51,213 nucleotides of DNA, taken from the NCBI RefSeq assembly GCF_001570405.1, contig NZ_BBYM01000049.1:1-51213 (forward strand), written 5' to 3'. Made by a program: the position numbers and the translations under genes. The notes below the pieces were generated by a model. The model was given only the letters and a program-made list of their open reading frames with translations. It ran no database searches and was not told where the DNA came from. The DNA comes from Microtetraspora niveoalba. GTDB taxonomy: Bacteria > Actinomycetota > Actinomycetes > Streptosporangiales > Streptosporangiaceae. The stretch's first letter is position 1. Each line of letters begins with the position of its first letter. Positions 17,766 to 26,130 of the stretch are shown one piece after another.

Positions 17766-18992
17766 TCAGTCGGCGCCGAACGCGGCCCTGAGCTTGGCGA
17801 ACGCGGCGTCGGTGCCGAGCAGGGCGCGGTCGATCTCCTCGTCGGTGTGGGCGGTGGACAGGAACCAGTTGTGCCAGGGGTGGAGGTAGACGCCCTCGCT
17901 CAGGCAGGCGGCCGCCCATCGCATGCCCTTGTCCAGGGTGTCGTCCCCCTCGAAGGAGAGCCACGGGATCTGCACCGGGCCGGTCTGGTTGACCGTGAAG
18001 CCGTGGGAGGCCGCCTGGGCCGCCAGGCCCTCCCGCAGCCGGGTCCCCGCGCGCTCCATGAGGGCGGGCCCGTCGGTCTCGCGCAGGATCTCGATGGTCG
18101 CCTTCGCCGCGGCCATCGCGGTCGCCGAGAACCAGAAGGACCCGGTGGAGTACAGCGTCTGCGCCGGGCCGCGCAGCGCGTCGGCGCCGGTGACGGCCGC
18201 GATCGGGAAGCCGTTCGCCATCGCCTTGCTCCACGCGGTCAGGTCGGGGCGCACGCCGAACCGCTCCCAGGAGCCGCGCAGGTCGAGCCGCCAGCCCGCG
18301 CGCACGTCGTCGATGACCAGGGCGGCCCCGAGCCGGTCGGCGAGGGCGCGCACGCCCCGCGCGAAGCCGGCGTCGGCGAGCTCCTGGTCCTCGAAGGAGT
18401 CGTGCTTGAAGGGGGTCACCAGGATCGCCGCGACCTCCCCCGCCTCGGCCGCCGCCGCCTCCGCGCTCGCCAGGTCGTTGTAGGCGAACTCGACGGTGTC
18501 GGCCCGCTGGTTCGGCGTCGTGCCGGAGAGGCCGGGCGTGCACCAGGGGTCCGCGCCGTGGTAGGCGCCGTGGGCGACCAGGACCTTGTCCCGGCCGGTC
18601 GCCGCGCGGGCGACCATGAGGGCCTGCGTGGTGGCGTCGGTGCCGTTCTTGGAGAACATGGCCCAGTCGGCGGACGGGATCAGGTCCACCAGCAGCTCGG
18701 CCAGCTCGACCATGACGGGCCCCGGCCCGTTCAGGCAGTCGCCGTCCGCCTGCTGGGCCGCGGCGGCGGCCTCGACCCGCGGGTTGCGGTGGCCGACGAT
18801 CATCGGTCCCCAGCTGCACATCAGGTCCACGTACTCGCGGCCGTCGGCGTCCCACTGCCGGGCGCCCTCGCCGCGTACGAAGAACTGGGGGTAGGCGTCG
18901 CCGTGCAGGGCGGCGTTGAGGTGGCCGTACATGCCGCCGGGGACGACCCTGGCGGCGCGCTCGCGCAGCGACGCGTCCGAGAAACCGGTCAC
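17766..18992 (-). CDS. Class III aminotransferase, glutamate-1-semialdehyde aminomutase-like
   Basis: PLP-dependent aminotransferase or aminomutase, 408 residues. Family features are the N-terminal VPGGMYGH segment, GTDATTQALMVARAATGR (phosphate-binding region), YHGADPW, the cofactor Asp in IDDVRAGWR and the Schiff-base lysine in WSKAMANGFP (K256). It is unlikely to be the housekeeping hemL because that gene sits with haem genes and this one sits with a PfkB kinase. An in-frame GTG at 19028 overlaps the kinase stop (GTGA), but GTG 18992 has AAGGAGC seven bases upstream and gives the usual N-terminus. It is probably co-transcribed with the kinase under TetR control. The substrate is not known. 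Confidence 0.87.
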   Translation of the reverse strand: MTGFSDASLRERAARVVPGGMYGHLNAALHGDAYPQFFVRGEGARQWDADGREYVDLMCSWGPMIVGHRNPRVEAAAAAQQADGDCLNGPGPVMVELAELLVDLIPSADWAMFSKNGTDATTQALMVARAATGRDKVLVAHGAYHGADPWCTPGLSGTTPNQRADTVEFAYNDLASAEAAAAEAGEVAAILVTPFKHDSFEDQELADAGFARGVRALADRLGAALVIDDVRAGWRLDLRGSWERFGVRPDLTAWSKAMANGFPIAAVTGADALRGPAQTLYSTGSFWFSATAMAAAKATIEILRETDGPALMERAGTRLREGLAAQAASHGFTVNQTGPVQIPWLSFEGDDTLDKGMRWAAACLSEGVYLHPWHNWFLSTAHTDEEIDRALLGTDAAFAKLRAAFGAD

Positions 18993-19024
18993 GGGGGTGC
19001 TCCTTCGTCCTGTCGGGGTCGGTG

Positions 19025-19933
19025 TCACAGGGAGGCCGGGTCGAGGCCGTCGAGGCCCGCGTCGCTGCCCAGCCCGCCGGCGACCCTGGCGGCGAGGGCG
19101 GTGCCGAGGCGGGCGGCGCCGACGACGTCGCGGCCGCCGAGCAGGCCGGCGACGAAGCCCGCGCAGTACGCGTCGCCGCAGCCGGTGGTGTCGACCACCG
19201 GGACGTCGAGCGCGGGGATCCGCACGACGCCCCCGGCGGTGGCGACCAGGCTCCCCTCGCCGCCGAGCGTGATCACCGCGTTCGTCACCCCCTCGGCGAG
19301 CAGGGCGGCGGCGGCCCGCTCGGCGTCGTCCGCGCCGGTCAGCATCAGCGCCTGCTCCTCGTTGGGCAGGACGTGGTCGACGTGGGGCAGGAAGGTCCGC
19401 GCCCCGGCGACGAGGTCGGGCATGTTGGACAGCAGGTCCATGGTGACCACGGCGCCGCCCGCGCGGGCCTCGTCGAGCAGGGCGAAGAACGCGGGGTCGT
19501 GCAGGCCCCAGGTGACGTCCATGCCGCCGAGGTGGATCGCGGACGCCGCCAAGAGGCGGTCCTTGTCCAGGTCCGCGGTGGCCAGCGCGAGGTTCGCCCC
19601 CGGCACGTGGAAGGAGGGGCGGCCGCCGTCGGGCCGGATCGGCAGGATCGACGCGGCGGTCTGCTCGCCGGGCTTGCGGACGACTCCGGAGACGTCCACC
19701 CCGCGCCGTTCCATGATCATTATGAGGAAGTCGCCGAGCTCGTCGTCGCCGACGGCTCCCATGGAGACGACCGGAAGCCCGATCCTGGCCAGGTCGACCG
19801 CGGTGCCCGCGGCGGCCCCGGCGGCCGTGATACGGATCTGTTCGAGCAGATGGGTGTCCTGGCCGTCCGGGATGGACTCAACCGGGCGGGCCAGCACGTC
19901 CACGATGTGGACGCCGAGGGTGACGACGGTCAT
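19025..19933 (-). CDS. PfkB-family carbohydrate kinase
   Basis: Ribokinase-like sugar or nucleoside kinase, 302 residues. Signatures: the N-terminal di-Gly-like region replaced by AAGAAAGTAVDLARIG, IHLGGMDVTWG, LPNEEQALMLTG, and the C-terminal PfkB signature VVDTTGCGDAYCAGFVAG with its catalytic Asp and anion hole. The sugar is not readable. ATG 19933 has no ribosome binding site. A TTGACA -35 (complement of 19966-19971) and TATTAT -10 (complement of 19941-19946) end seven bases before the ATG, pointing to a leaderless mRNA. A palindrome lies in the spacer, so the divergent TetR protein probably represses this kinase-aminotransferase operon (inference). Confidence 0.87.
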   Translation of the reverse strand: MTVVTLGVHIVDVLARPVESIPDGQDTHLLEQIRITAAGAAAGTAVDLARIGLPVVSMGAVGDDELGDFLIMIMERRGVDVSGVVRKPGEQTAASILPIRPDGGRPSFHVPGANLALATADLDKDRLLAASAIHLGGMDVTWGLHDPAFFALLDEARAGGAVVTMDLLSNMPDLVAGARTFLPHVDHVLPNEEQALMLTGADDAERAAAALLAEGVTNAVITLGGEGSLVATAGGVVRIPALDVPVVDTTGCGDAYCAGFVAGLLGGRDVVGAARLGTALAARVAGGLGSDAGLDGLDPASL

Positions 19934-19940
19934 GCCCGGG

Positions 19941-19971
19941 ATAATAGACGGACGTCCGACTAAAATGTCAA
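19941..19971 (-). promoter_or_regulatory. Kinase promoter with embedded TetR-type operator
   Basis: On the minus strand TTGACA (19971-19966) and TATTAT (19946-19941) are 19 bases apart. The spacer and part of the -10 hold a 16-base near-perfect palindrome at 19946-19961 (AGACGGACGTCCGACT, one mismatched pair, core CGGACGTCCG). The site lies 29 bases from the divergent TetR gene, where such repressors usually bind to control both sides. Confidence 0.65.
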
Positions 19972-19990
19972 CGGACGAAGGGGGATCGTG

Positions 19991-20596
19991 ATGCCGAAGA
20001 TCGTGGACCACGCCGAGCGGCGGGACGAGGTGATGGCGGCCGCCCGCCGGGTCATCCTGCGCGACGGCGTCGAAGGCGCGACCACCCGGGCGATCGCCAA
20101 GGAGGCGGGCTACTCCAACGGCGTGCTGACGCACTACTTCGCCGACAAGGACGACATCCTCCTGTCGGCCCTGCGCGACTCGCACCGCCGCATCGCCAAC
20201 CGCTTGAAGGACAAGCTGGCCGGCCTCACCGGGCTCGCCGCGCTGCGCGAGGTCCTGCTGGACAACCTGCCGCTCGACGAGGAGCGGGCCGCCGAGACCG
20301 GGCTCGAGGTCGGCTTCTGGGGGCGCGGCCTGAGCAGCCCGGCGCTCCTCGCACTCCAGCGGGAGGACGCCGCCGAGCTGCGCTATCTCGTGCGCAGCCT
20401 GCTCGTCTCGGCCGCCGAGGCCGGGGAGATCCCGGCGGCGGACGACCTCGGCGAGGACCTCGACGACGTCACCGAGCGGCTGCTCGCGCTGGTCGACGGG
20501 CTCAGCGCGCACAGGCTCCTCTACCCCGACCGGATGCCGGCGGAGCGTCTCGAACGCCTCATCCTCCGCGAGCTGGACCGGCTCGCCGGACGCTGA
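19991..20596 (+). CDS. TetR/AcrR family transcriptional regulator
   Basis: Probable repressor, 201 residues. The N-terminal helix-turn-helix is clear: RRVILRDGVEGATTRAIAKE followed by GYSNGVLTHYFADKDDILLSAL (residues about 15-60). The C-terminal ligand-binding domain resembles the BetI-like branch and names no ligand. ATG 19991 is preferred to GTG 19988 because GAAGGGGG ends six bases before it. The gene diverges from the PfkB kinase across 57 bases that contain a palindromic operator, so it most likely controls that operon and itself. It converges on the FHA-protein gene downstream. Confidence 0.9.
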   Translation: MPKIVDHAERRDEVMAAARRVILRDGVEGATTRAIAKEAGYSNGVLTHYFADKDDILLSALRDSHRRIANRLKDKLAGLTGLAALREVLLDNLPLDEERAAETGLEVGFWGRGLSSPALLALQREDAAELRYLVRSLLVSAAEAGEIPAADDLGEDLDDVTERLLALVDGLSAHRLLYPDRMPAERLERLILRELDRLAGR

Positions 20597-20660
20597 CGGC
20601 ACGGGCCCCGGGCCGGTGGCCGCGGGACCCGCGCGCCGTGATCGGGCGGGTCAGGCGAGG

Positions 20661-22337
20661 TCAGGCCGTACGGTGCGGCTCGAACCGCATCGTACGCGAG
20701 ACCCCGATGCGCACGGTCGTGCCCGGGGCGATGGCGACGACCTCGTTCGGCGGGATGTCGTAGAAGTTGACGTCGCCGGGCGGCTGGATCTGCGTGCCGT
20801 TGACCGAGCCGAGGTCGACGAGCGTGACGTCCCAGCCGTCCAGCGCGATCCGCAGGTGGCGGCGCGACACCGAGCCGTCCGGGCTGGTCACCTTGGCCGG
20901 GCGCGCCTCGCCCGACTGCGCCTCCGGCGCCCGCTCCGGATCGCGTCCGAGCACGTAGTCGGAGTCGAGGTTCAGCGTGACGCCGTCGTCGAGGAGCAGC
21001 ACCCCGAGCGACGGCCGCGCCCCCTTGTACGGCACGAGCACGTGGGCCGGGACGGGCACCCCGCAGACCGCGCAGAACTGGGCGCGCGGGTCGTTGAAGT
21101 GGTCGTTCTTGCAGTCGACGCCGTAGACCATGGGCATCGGGTCGGACGACGGCGTGGAGTCGAGCTGGGTGGACTCCCCCGGCTCCTCGTCGGACGCGGA
21201 CGAGGCCGGCGAGGCGGAGGACCCCGACGGGGAGGAGCTGAAGAACGGCTCGAACGGCGAGACCTCGTGCGGGGACGACCCGTCGTCGTCATGGCCCCCC
21301 GGCTGCTCGAGCTCCGGCTGGGGGCCGGTGGAGTGGCCCGGGACCGGGTCGGCGACCGGCCCCGAGATCGGCTCGGATATGGGGCCGGAGATCGGGCCCG
21401 ACGGCGGACCGGAGAGGTCGGCGAGCGGCGGCGGGTACGGCAGGGCCTCCGCGGGCGGCGCCGGATAGGGCACCGAGTCGGCGGGCGGCGCGAGGTAGGG
21501 CAGCGGGTCGGACGGCGGCGCCGGATAGGGCAGCGGGTCGGACGGCGGCGCCGGATAGGGCAGCGAGTCGGACGGCGGCGCCGGATAAGGCTCCGGGGAC
21601 GGCCCGGACGGCGGCCGGCCGAACGGTCCCGGGTCGCGGTCGGGGTCGGTCCTGGGGAACGGCGGCGGGGGCGCCTGGCCCGGCTCCCGGTGCGGCTCCA
21701 CCGGCGGGAACGGCGGCTCCATGGGCGCGAAGGGAGACGACGGCGGCGGCACGACCGGCTCGCGCGCGGCGATCGGCTCCACCGGCGGGGCCGCCGGCTC
21801 CGGCACCGGCTGCCGCCTCGGCGGCGGGGGCGGCGGGAAGGCGATGCCGCCCGGCTCGGAGAAGTCCTGGATCACGCCGGCGCCCGCCACCACGCCGCCG
21901 TCGAGCCGCGCGTACGGGCTGGAGGGGCCGGCGCCGGGCAGGCGGAGCTCGATCGCCGTCACCGGGCCGCGCACCAGGCGGTCGGTCCAGGTGAGCGCGT
22001 CGCGTCCCGCGAGGTGGACGTCGCCGTCGGGGCCGCCGTGCACGGTGGCCTCGGCGGCGCCGCTGACCAGGACCGCGACGTCGCCCCCGGTGGGCCCGGC
22101 GATCGCGCACGCGACCGGCTCACCCGTGGTCCGGTCCATCGTCCCGGCCAGGACCTGGGCGACCCGGCGGGCCAGCGCCCGGCCGTCCCCGCCCGAGGCC
22201 GCGGTCTCCCGCAGCGCCGCGAGCAGGTCCTCGACCGGCTGGTCCTCGGCACCGCAGACCAGCAGCAGACCGTTCAGATGAGCGACGACGCCCTCTCCCG
22301 GCAGCGGGCGGACCACTCCCACGCCCTGTTCCGTCAC
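20661..22337 (-). CDS. FHA-domain protein with zinc ribbon and Pro-rich repeat linker
   Basis: Predicted phosphothreonine-binding adaptor, 558 residues. The N-terminal 150 residues resemble PP2C-like/phosphatase-associated regions only loosely and are unassigned. A Pro-rich linker (about 165-340) has ten-residue repeats such as SDPLPYPAPP; a Ser/Asp-rich stretch follows; a zinc ribbon (C, H, then CAVC, about 405-430) precedes the C-terminal FHA domain (about 445-545), with LGRDPE, SRRHLRI and GSVNGTQI, the residues that hold phosphothreonine. GTG 22337 has GGAG six bases upstream. It probably receives signals from Ser/Thr kinases of the host; no active kinase lies next to it. A C-terminal FHA plus zinc ribbon is common in actinomycete proteins of unknown role. 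Confidence 0.82.
   Translation of the reverse strand: MTEQGVGVVRPLPGEGVVAHLNGLLLVCGAEDQPVEDLLAALRETAASGGDGRALARRVAQVLAGTMDRTTGEPVACAIAGPTGGDVAVLVSGAAEATVHGGPDGDVHLAGRDALTWTDRLVRGPVTAIELRLPGAGPSSPYARLDGGVVAGAGVIQDFSEPGGIAFPPPPPPRRQPVPEPAAPPVEPIAAREPVVPPPSSPFAPMEPPFPPVEPHREPGQAPPPPFPRTDPDRDPGPFGRPPSGPSPEPYPAPPSDSLPYPAPPSDPLPYPAPPSDPLPYLAPPADSVPYPAPPAEALPYPPPLADLSGPPSGPISGPISEPISGPVADPVPGHSTGPQPELEQPGGHDDDGSSPHEVSPFEPFFSSSPSGSSASPASSASDEEPGESTQLDSTPSSDPMPMVYGVDCKNDHFNDPRAQFCAVCGVPVPAHVLVPYKGARPSLGVLLLDDGVTLNLDSDYVLGRDPERAPEAQSGEARPAKVTSPDGSVSRRHLRIALDGWDVTLVDLGSVNGTQIQPPGDVNFYDIPPNEVVAIAPGTTVRIGVSRTMRFEPHRTA
21451..21600. repeat. Five 30-bp tandem repeats encoding the Pro-rich linker
   Basis: Five consecutive 30-base units (starting at 21451, 21481, 21511, 21541 and 21571) differ by a few bases; a diverged sixth unit may start at 21421. 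They encode the ten-residue PYPAPPSDPL-type blocks of the FHA protein. The length keeps the frame, so copy-number changes would only alter linker length. Confidence 0.9.
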
Positions 22338-22670
22338 TGAACTCTCCCTTTCCGGAAACCCCACCAGATGAACGGCACCGGCATCGGCGCGCTCACCGGG
22401 ACATCCGTCCGCGGCGGGCGGGCCCGGAACGTGACCGAAGGCGACACCAGGTCGATCACCCCAGAACGTAGCAAAAAGAACGGCATACGGCCTTCCGGAG
22501 GCCATCCGCCACCGGGCGCCCGCGCCCGGCCCGCCGCCCCGTCCGGCGCGGTCAGGGCACCGGACGGCTCGCGGGTCGGTCCGCCGACGCTCGGGGGGCT
22601 GGCCACTGCACGCTCCTGATCGGTTCGATCTTCCAGAACACTAGTCGCACCCGGCCCCGGTAGACGAGTG
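22338..22670. other. Non-coding gap upstream of the FHA gene
   Basis: About 330 bases without a convincing gene. The FHA gene's ribosome binding site is at 22342-22348, and an AT-richer patch (about 22464-22485) may hold its promoter. An 83-codon open frame on the plus strand here has no ribosome binding site, an atypical composition and no recognisable domain, so it is not called. Confidence 0.4.
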
Positions 22671-22694
22671 GGGAGGCCGTCACACCGGCCTCCC
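22671..22694 (-). terminator. Hairpin terminator of the M50 peptidase gene
   Basis: A perfect 9-bp stem (GGGAGGCCG and CGGCCTCCC) with a 6-base loop begins four bases after the peptidase stop on the minus strand. It has no T-run but is in the position of a terminator. Confidence 0.65.
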
Positions 22695-22698
22695 GTCG

Positions 22699-23829
22699 TC
22701 AGACGCCGGAGAACACCCGGTTCACGTCGGCGGTGACGAGCACCCCGTAGATCTCGCCGCCGCGCTCGACGAGGAGGTACTCGCCGGACGGGGTGCCGCG
22801 CATGGCGTCGAGCAGCGGCTCGCCCTCCAGGTCGGCGCCCAGCACCAGCGACGGCTCGAGGGTGCGGGCGAGGGATCCGACGTTCACCCACGGCCTGCGG
22901 TGCTCGGGCGTGGCGTTCACCGCGGCCTCGTTGACGATGGCGACCGGCCGGCTCTCGTGGTCGACCACGACCATCGCCCCGGCGCCCGCGTCCCTCGCCC
23001 GGCGCAGCGCCTCGGACAGCGGGACCTCGGCGGTCACCGGCACCGCCCGGCGGGCGAGCGTCCGGGCGCGGAGGTGGGGCAGGCGGGCCCGCACCCGCGC
23101 CACCCGCAGCGACTGGGTGGCGCCCATCCAGATGAACGAGGCCAGGATCACCGCCCAGACCATCAGGGGGATGTCGATCTCCTGACCGGTCATGACGGAC
23201 GTGAGGATCGGCCAGGCGATCATGACGACGGCGAGGCCGCGGCCGACCCAGGCGGCGGCGATGGTGCCGCTGCCGGGGCTCTTGGTGAACTTCCACACAC
23301 CGGCGCGCAGGATCCGGCCGCCGTCGAGCGGGAGGCCGGGCACCAGGTTGAAGATCCCGACGATCAGGTTGGCCCCGGTGAGCTGGAAGACGAGCACGTA
23401 CAGCAGGCCCTCGGCCGGCATGACGTAGGTGAGCAGCAGGTAGCCCACGCCGCCGAGGCCGAGCGAGAGCGCCGGGCCCGCCACCGCGACGAAGAACTCC
23501 CGGCCGGGGGTGTCCGGCTCGCGCTCGATCTCGGAGACGCCGCCGAGCATGTAAAGGACGATCCTGCGCACCGGGTAGCCGTAGTGCTTGGCCACCACGC
23601 AGTGGGCCAGCTCGTGCGCGAGCACCGAGAGGTAGAGGAGCACCGCGAAGATCAGCGCCACCCCGTACGTGCCGGGCCTGCCGTACCCCGGGAGGTAGGC
23701 CGCGAACCACGGCTCGGCGGACCAGGTGATGAAGGCGGCCACGAGGAGCCAGGTCGGCGAGACGTAGACCGGGATGCCGAACGGCCGTCCCATCCGCAGT
23801 CCGGGGGAGCCATTCACAGGGGTACTCAT
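22699..23829 (-). CDS. Site-2-protease-like M50 metallopeptidase with CBS domains
   Basis: Intramembrane zinc protease, 376 residues. The zinc site HELAH (72-76) and the distal motif NLVPGLPLDGGR (about 161-172) sit in membrane spans; roughly six hydrophobic segments are visible in residues 20-235. Two CBS domains fill residues 240-376 and probably bind an adenine nucleotide to tune activity. This is the SpoIVFB/Rip3-like branch that cleaves membrane-bound regulators; the target is unknown. ATG 23829 has GGAGGG, but at a long distance (about 12 bases). The gene diverges from the RecB-like nuclease and is followed by its own hairpin terminator. Confidence 0.92.
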   Translation of the reverse strand: MSTPVNGSPGLRMGRPFGIPVYVSPTWLLVAAFITWSAEPWFAAYLPGYGRPGTYGVALIFAVLLYLSVLAHELAHCVVAKHYGYPVRRIVLYMLGGVSEIEREPDTPGREFFVAVAGPALSLGLGGVGYLLLTYVMPAEGLLYVLVFQLTGANLIVGIFNLVPGLPLDGGRILRAGVWKFTKSPGSGTIAAAWVGRGLAVVMIAWPILTSVMTGQEIDIPLMVWAVILASFIWMGATQSLRVARVRARLPHLRARTLARRAVPVTAEVPLSEALRRARDAGAGAMVVVDHESRPVAIVNEAAVNATPEHRRPWVNVGSLARTLEPSLVLGADLEGEPLLDAMRGTPSGEYLLVERGGEIYGVLVTADVNRVFSGV

Positions 23830-23951
23830 GGTGGTCGTCTTCCCTCCTTGGCCTTGATGGTACGCGCCGCGGAGTGGGCGCAGGCCGAGCCGAACGGGCC
23901 TCTCCGGCGCCGGGAGGGTTTCTGTCGGCTCGGTGGCCTACAGTGCGGGAC

Positions 23952-24815
23952 ATGGCCCTCACCGAAGAGCGCGCGATCATCGGCGCCCTTTCCCCTTCCC
24001 GTGCCGGCGATTTCATGACCTGCCCGCTGCTCTACAGGTTCAGGGTGATCGACCAGTTGCCCGAGCGGCCCTCCCCCGCCGCGGTCCGCGGCACGCTGGT
24101 CCACGCCGTCCTGGAGCGCCTGTACGACCTGCCCGCGCAGGCGCGCACCGTGGCGGCGGCGCAGGACCTGCTGGAGCCGCAGTGGCGCCGGCTGCTGGAG
24201 GAGGCCCCGGAGTACGGCGGGCTGTTCGCCGACGACGCCGAGCGGGACCGCTGGCTCACCGAGGCCAGGGGGATGGTCGAGCGCTACTTCACACTGGAGG
24301 ATCCGCGCCGCCTGGAGCCGGCCGAGCGGGAGATGTACGTCGAGGCGGTGCTGGAGAGCGGGCTGCTGCTGCGCGGCTACATCGACCGGCTCGACGTGGC
24401 GCCCACCGGCGAGGTGCGGGTCGTCGACTACAAGACGGGCAGCGCGCCGGGGCCCGAGTTCGAGGCCAAGGCGCTGTTCCAGATGCGGTTCTACGCACTG
24501 GCGTTGTGGCGGCTTCACGGCACGGTGCCGCGGATGCTCCAGCTCATGTACCTCGGGAACGGCGAGATCATCCGGTACGTGCCCGACGAGGCCGACCTGC
24601 GCGCCACCGAGCGCAAGGTCCAGGCGCTCTGGGAGGCGATCGAGCGCTCGCTGCGGTCGCGCGAGTGGCGGGCCAGGCGCTCGCGGCTGTGCGACTGGTG
24701 CGACCACCAGGCGCTGTGCCCCGAGTTCGGCGGCACTCCCCCGCCCGTCCCCGACCGCGAGCCGGGGCTGAGCTCGCGCAGGAGCAGTCACCGGGCGGCC
24801 ACCGACGAGCTGTGA
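23952..24815 (+). CDS. RecB-family exonuclease with Fe-S cluster motif
   Basis: PD-(D/E)XK nuclease of the RecB/Cas4/AddB superfamily, 287 residues. The catalytic core includes RGTLVHAVLERLY (conserved His), RLDVAPTG with its Asp, and VVDYKTG (about 156-162). Four cysteines are placed as in the 4Fe-4S branch: one near residue 24 (FMTCPLLY) and three at the C-terminus (LCDWCDHQALCP). It corresponds to Rv2119, which lies next to trmI in mycobacteria; its cellular role is not established. No ribosome binding site precedes ATG 23952; TACAGT (23939-23944) ends seven bases upstream, so a leaderless mRNA is likely. Confidence 0.9.
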   Translation: MALTEERAIIGALSPSRAGDFMTCPLLYRFRVIDQLPERPSPAAVRGTLVHAVLERLYDLPAQARTVAAAQDLLEPQWRRLLEEAPEYGGLFADDAERDRWLTEARGMVERYFTLEDPRRLEPAEREMYVEAVLESGLLLRGYIDRLDVAPTGEVRVVDYKTGSAPGPEFEAKALFQMRFYALALWRLHGTVPRMLQLMYLGNGEIIRYVPDEADLRATERKVQALWEAIERSLRSREWRARRSRLCDWCDHQALCPEFGGTPPPVPDREPGLSSRRSSHRAATDEL

Positions 24816-24906
24816 CGCCGCCGGGGGGTGGCTCATCCGTTCGGACGAGCCGGATATCCGCCCGGGGCAGGGTCGGGCTCGCGGAACGCGTCCGTAAATT
24901 GGAGGC

Positions 24907-26130
24907 GTGCGCCCCACCTCCGGCAGTGCGAGATCCCGGACCCGATCCCACCGTCTGATCACCGACTCCGCTGTCGCGGCGGTCCTCACGGCGGCGTCGC
25001 TCGCGCTCATCCTGCTGGTGGACGCCGATCTGGCGGCGCGCTGGCGGGGCGTCCCGTCGGTCGGTACGCGCGGCCCGGAGGCGCTCGGCCTCGTGCTGGC
25101 CGCGCTGTGCACGCTTCCGGTCGCGCTGCGCCGCCGCTGCCCGCTGGCCGCCCTGGCGTTCGTCGCGGTGCCCGAGGTCGCCCTCCAGGCGCTCGACCAG
25201 AACCCCGGCCTGGCGGGCGTCGCGGCGCTGATCCTCCTCTACTCCGCCGCCGCGCACCGCGGCCTCGCGATCAGCCTGGTCGCCCTCGCCGTCACCGGCC
25301 TCGCGTACGCCGTGGGCGCCCTGCTGGGCGACCAGCCGCTCTCCTGGACGGACCACACCATCGTGGTGGTGCTCACCATGCTGTGCTGGACCGGCGGGCG
25401 CAGCGTCCGGCTGCGCCGGGCCTACCTGGCCGAGCTGGTGGACCGCACCGACCGGCTGGAGCGGGCGCGGGAGGCCGACACCAGGGCCGCCAGGGCCGAG
25501 GAGCGCTCCCGGATCGCCCGTGAGCTGCACGACGTCGTGGCGCACCACGTGAGCGTGATGACGGTCCAGGCGGCGGCCGCGCGCAAGATGTTGTCGGTCA
25601 AGCCGGACGTGGCGCGGGACGCGCTGAGCGCGATCGAGGAGATGGGGCGCACGGCGATGGCCGAGATGCGCAGCATCGTGGGTGTGCTGCGCACGGACGG
25701 CCCGGCGGAGCGGGGGCCGCAGCCCGGCATGCAGGACGTGCCCACGCTGGTCGACCAGATGCGCGAGGCCGGCCTGCGCACCCAGCTCAGCGTCGAGGAC
25801 GGCGCCGGCGGGGACCGCCCGGTGCTCCCGCCCGGCGTGGACCTCGCGGCCTACCGCCTCATCCAGGAGGCGCTCACGAACAGCCTCAGGCACGCGGGCC
25901 CGGCCGCCAGGGCGTGGGTGACCGTACGGCGGGAGAGCGGCGAGTTGCTGGTCCACGTGGAGGACGACGGGCGCGGCCCGGCGCCTGAGCCCGAGCTTCC
26001 CGGACGGACCGGCCACGGTCTCGTGGGCATCAAGGAGCGGGTCGCCCTTTATGGTGGAGTCCTGCGGATCGGCCCCCGTGACGGGGGCGGGTTCGAGGTC
26101 AGCGCCCGTTTCCCCCTCAAGGACAGATGA
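24907..26130 (+). CDS. Two-component sensor histidine kinase (NarL/DesK type)
   Basis: Membrane sensor kinase, 407 residues. The N-terminal half (about 20-165) has four to six membrane spans and no large extracellular domain. A coiled linker leads to the HisKA_3 dimerisation domain with RELHDVVAHHVS (phosphorylated H208) and an ATPase domain with EALTNSLRHAG (N-box) and DDGRGPAPEP ... GHGLVGIKERV (G-boxes). The stimulus is unknown. The GTG at 24907 is immediately preceded by GGAGG, too close to act as a normal ribosome binding site; TAAATT (24895-24900) ends six bases before it, suggesting a leaderless transcript. The response-regulator gene overlaps its stop. Confidence 0.92.
   Translation: MRPTSGSARSRTRSHRLITDSAVAAVLTAASLALILLVDADLAARWRGVPSVGTRGPEALGLVLAALCTLPVALRRRCPLAALAFVAVPEVALQALDQNPGLAGVAALILLYSAAAHRGLAISLVALAVTGLAYAVGALLGDQPLSWTDHTIVVVLTMLCWTGGRSVRLRRAYLAELVDRTDRLERAREADTRAARAEERSRIARELHDVVAHHVSVMTVQAAAARKMLSVKPDVARDALSAIEEMGRTAMAEMRSIVGVLRTDGPAERGPQPGMQDVPTLVDQMREAGLRTQLSVEDGAGGDRPVLPPGVDLAAYRLIQEALTNSLRHAGPAARAWVTVRRESGELLVHVEDDGRGPAPEPELPGRTGHGLVGIKERVALYGGVLRIGPRDGGGFEVSARFPLKDR

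Noticed and set aside
17766-18992. Housekeeping hemL (glutamate-1-semialdehyde aminomutase).
   Set aside because: Fold and lysine motif fit the class, but the TetR-controlled pairing with a PfkB kinase and the lack of haem genes nearby argue for a different substrate.
21421-21600. CRISPR-like array of 30-base units.
   Set aside because: Units are directly adjacent without spacers and encode an in-frame Pro-rich linker.
22368-22619. 83-codon plus-strand open frame upstream of the FHA gene.
   Set aside because: No ribosome binding site, Gly/Pro/Arg-rich composition and no recognisable similarity; it overlaps the likely FHA promoter.
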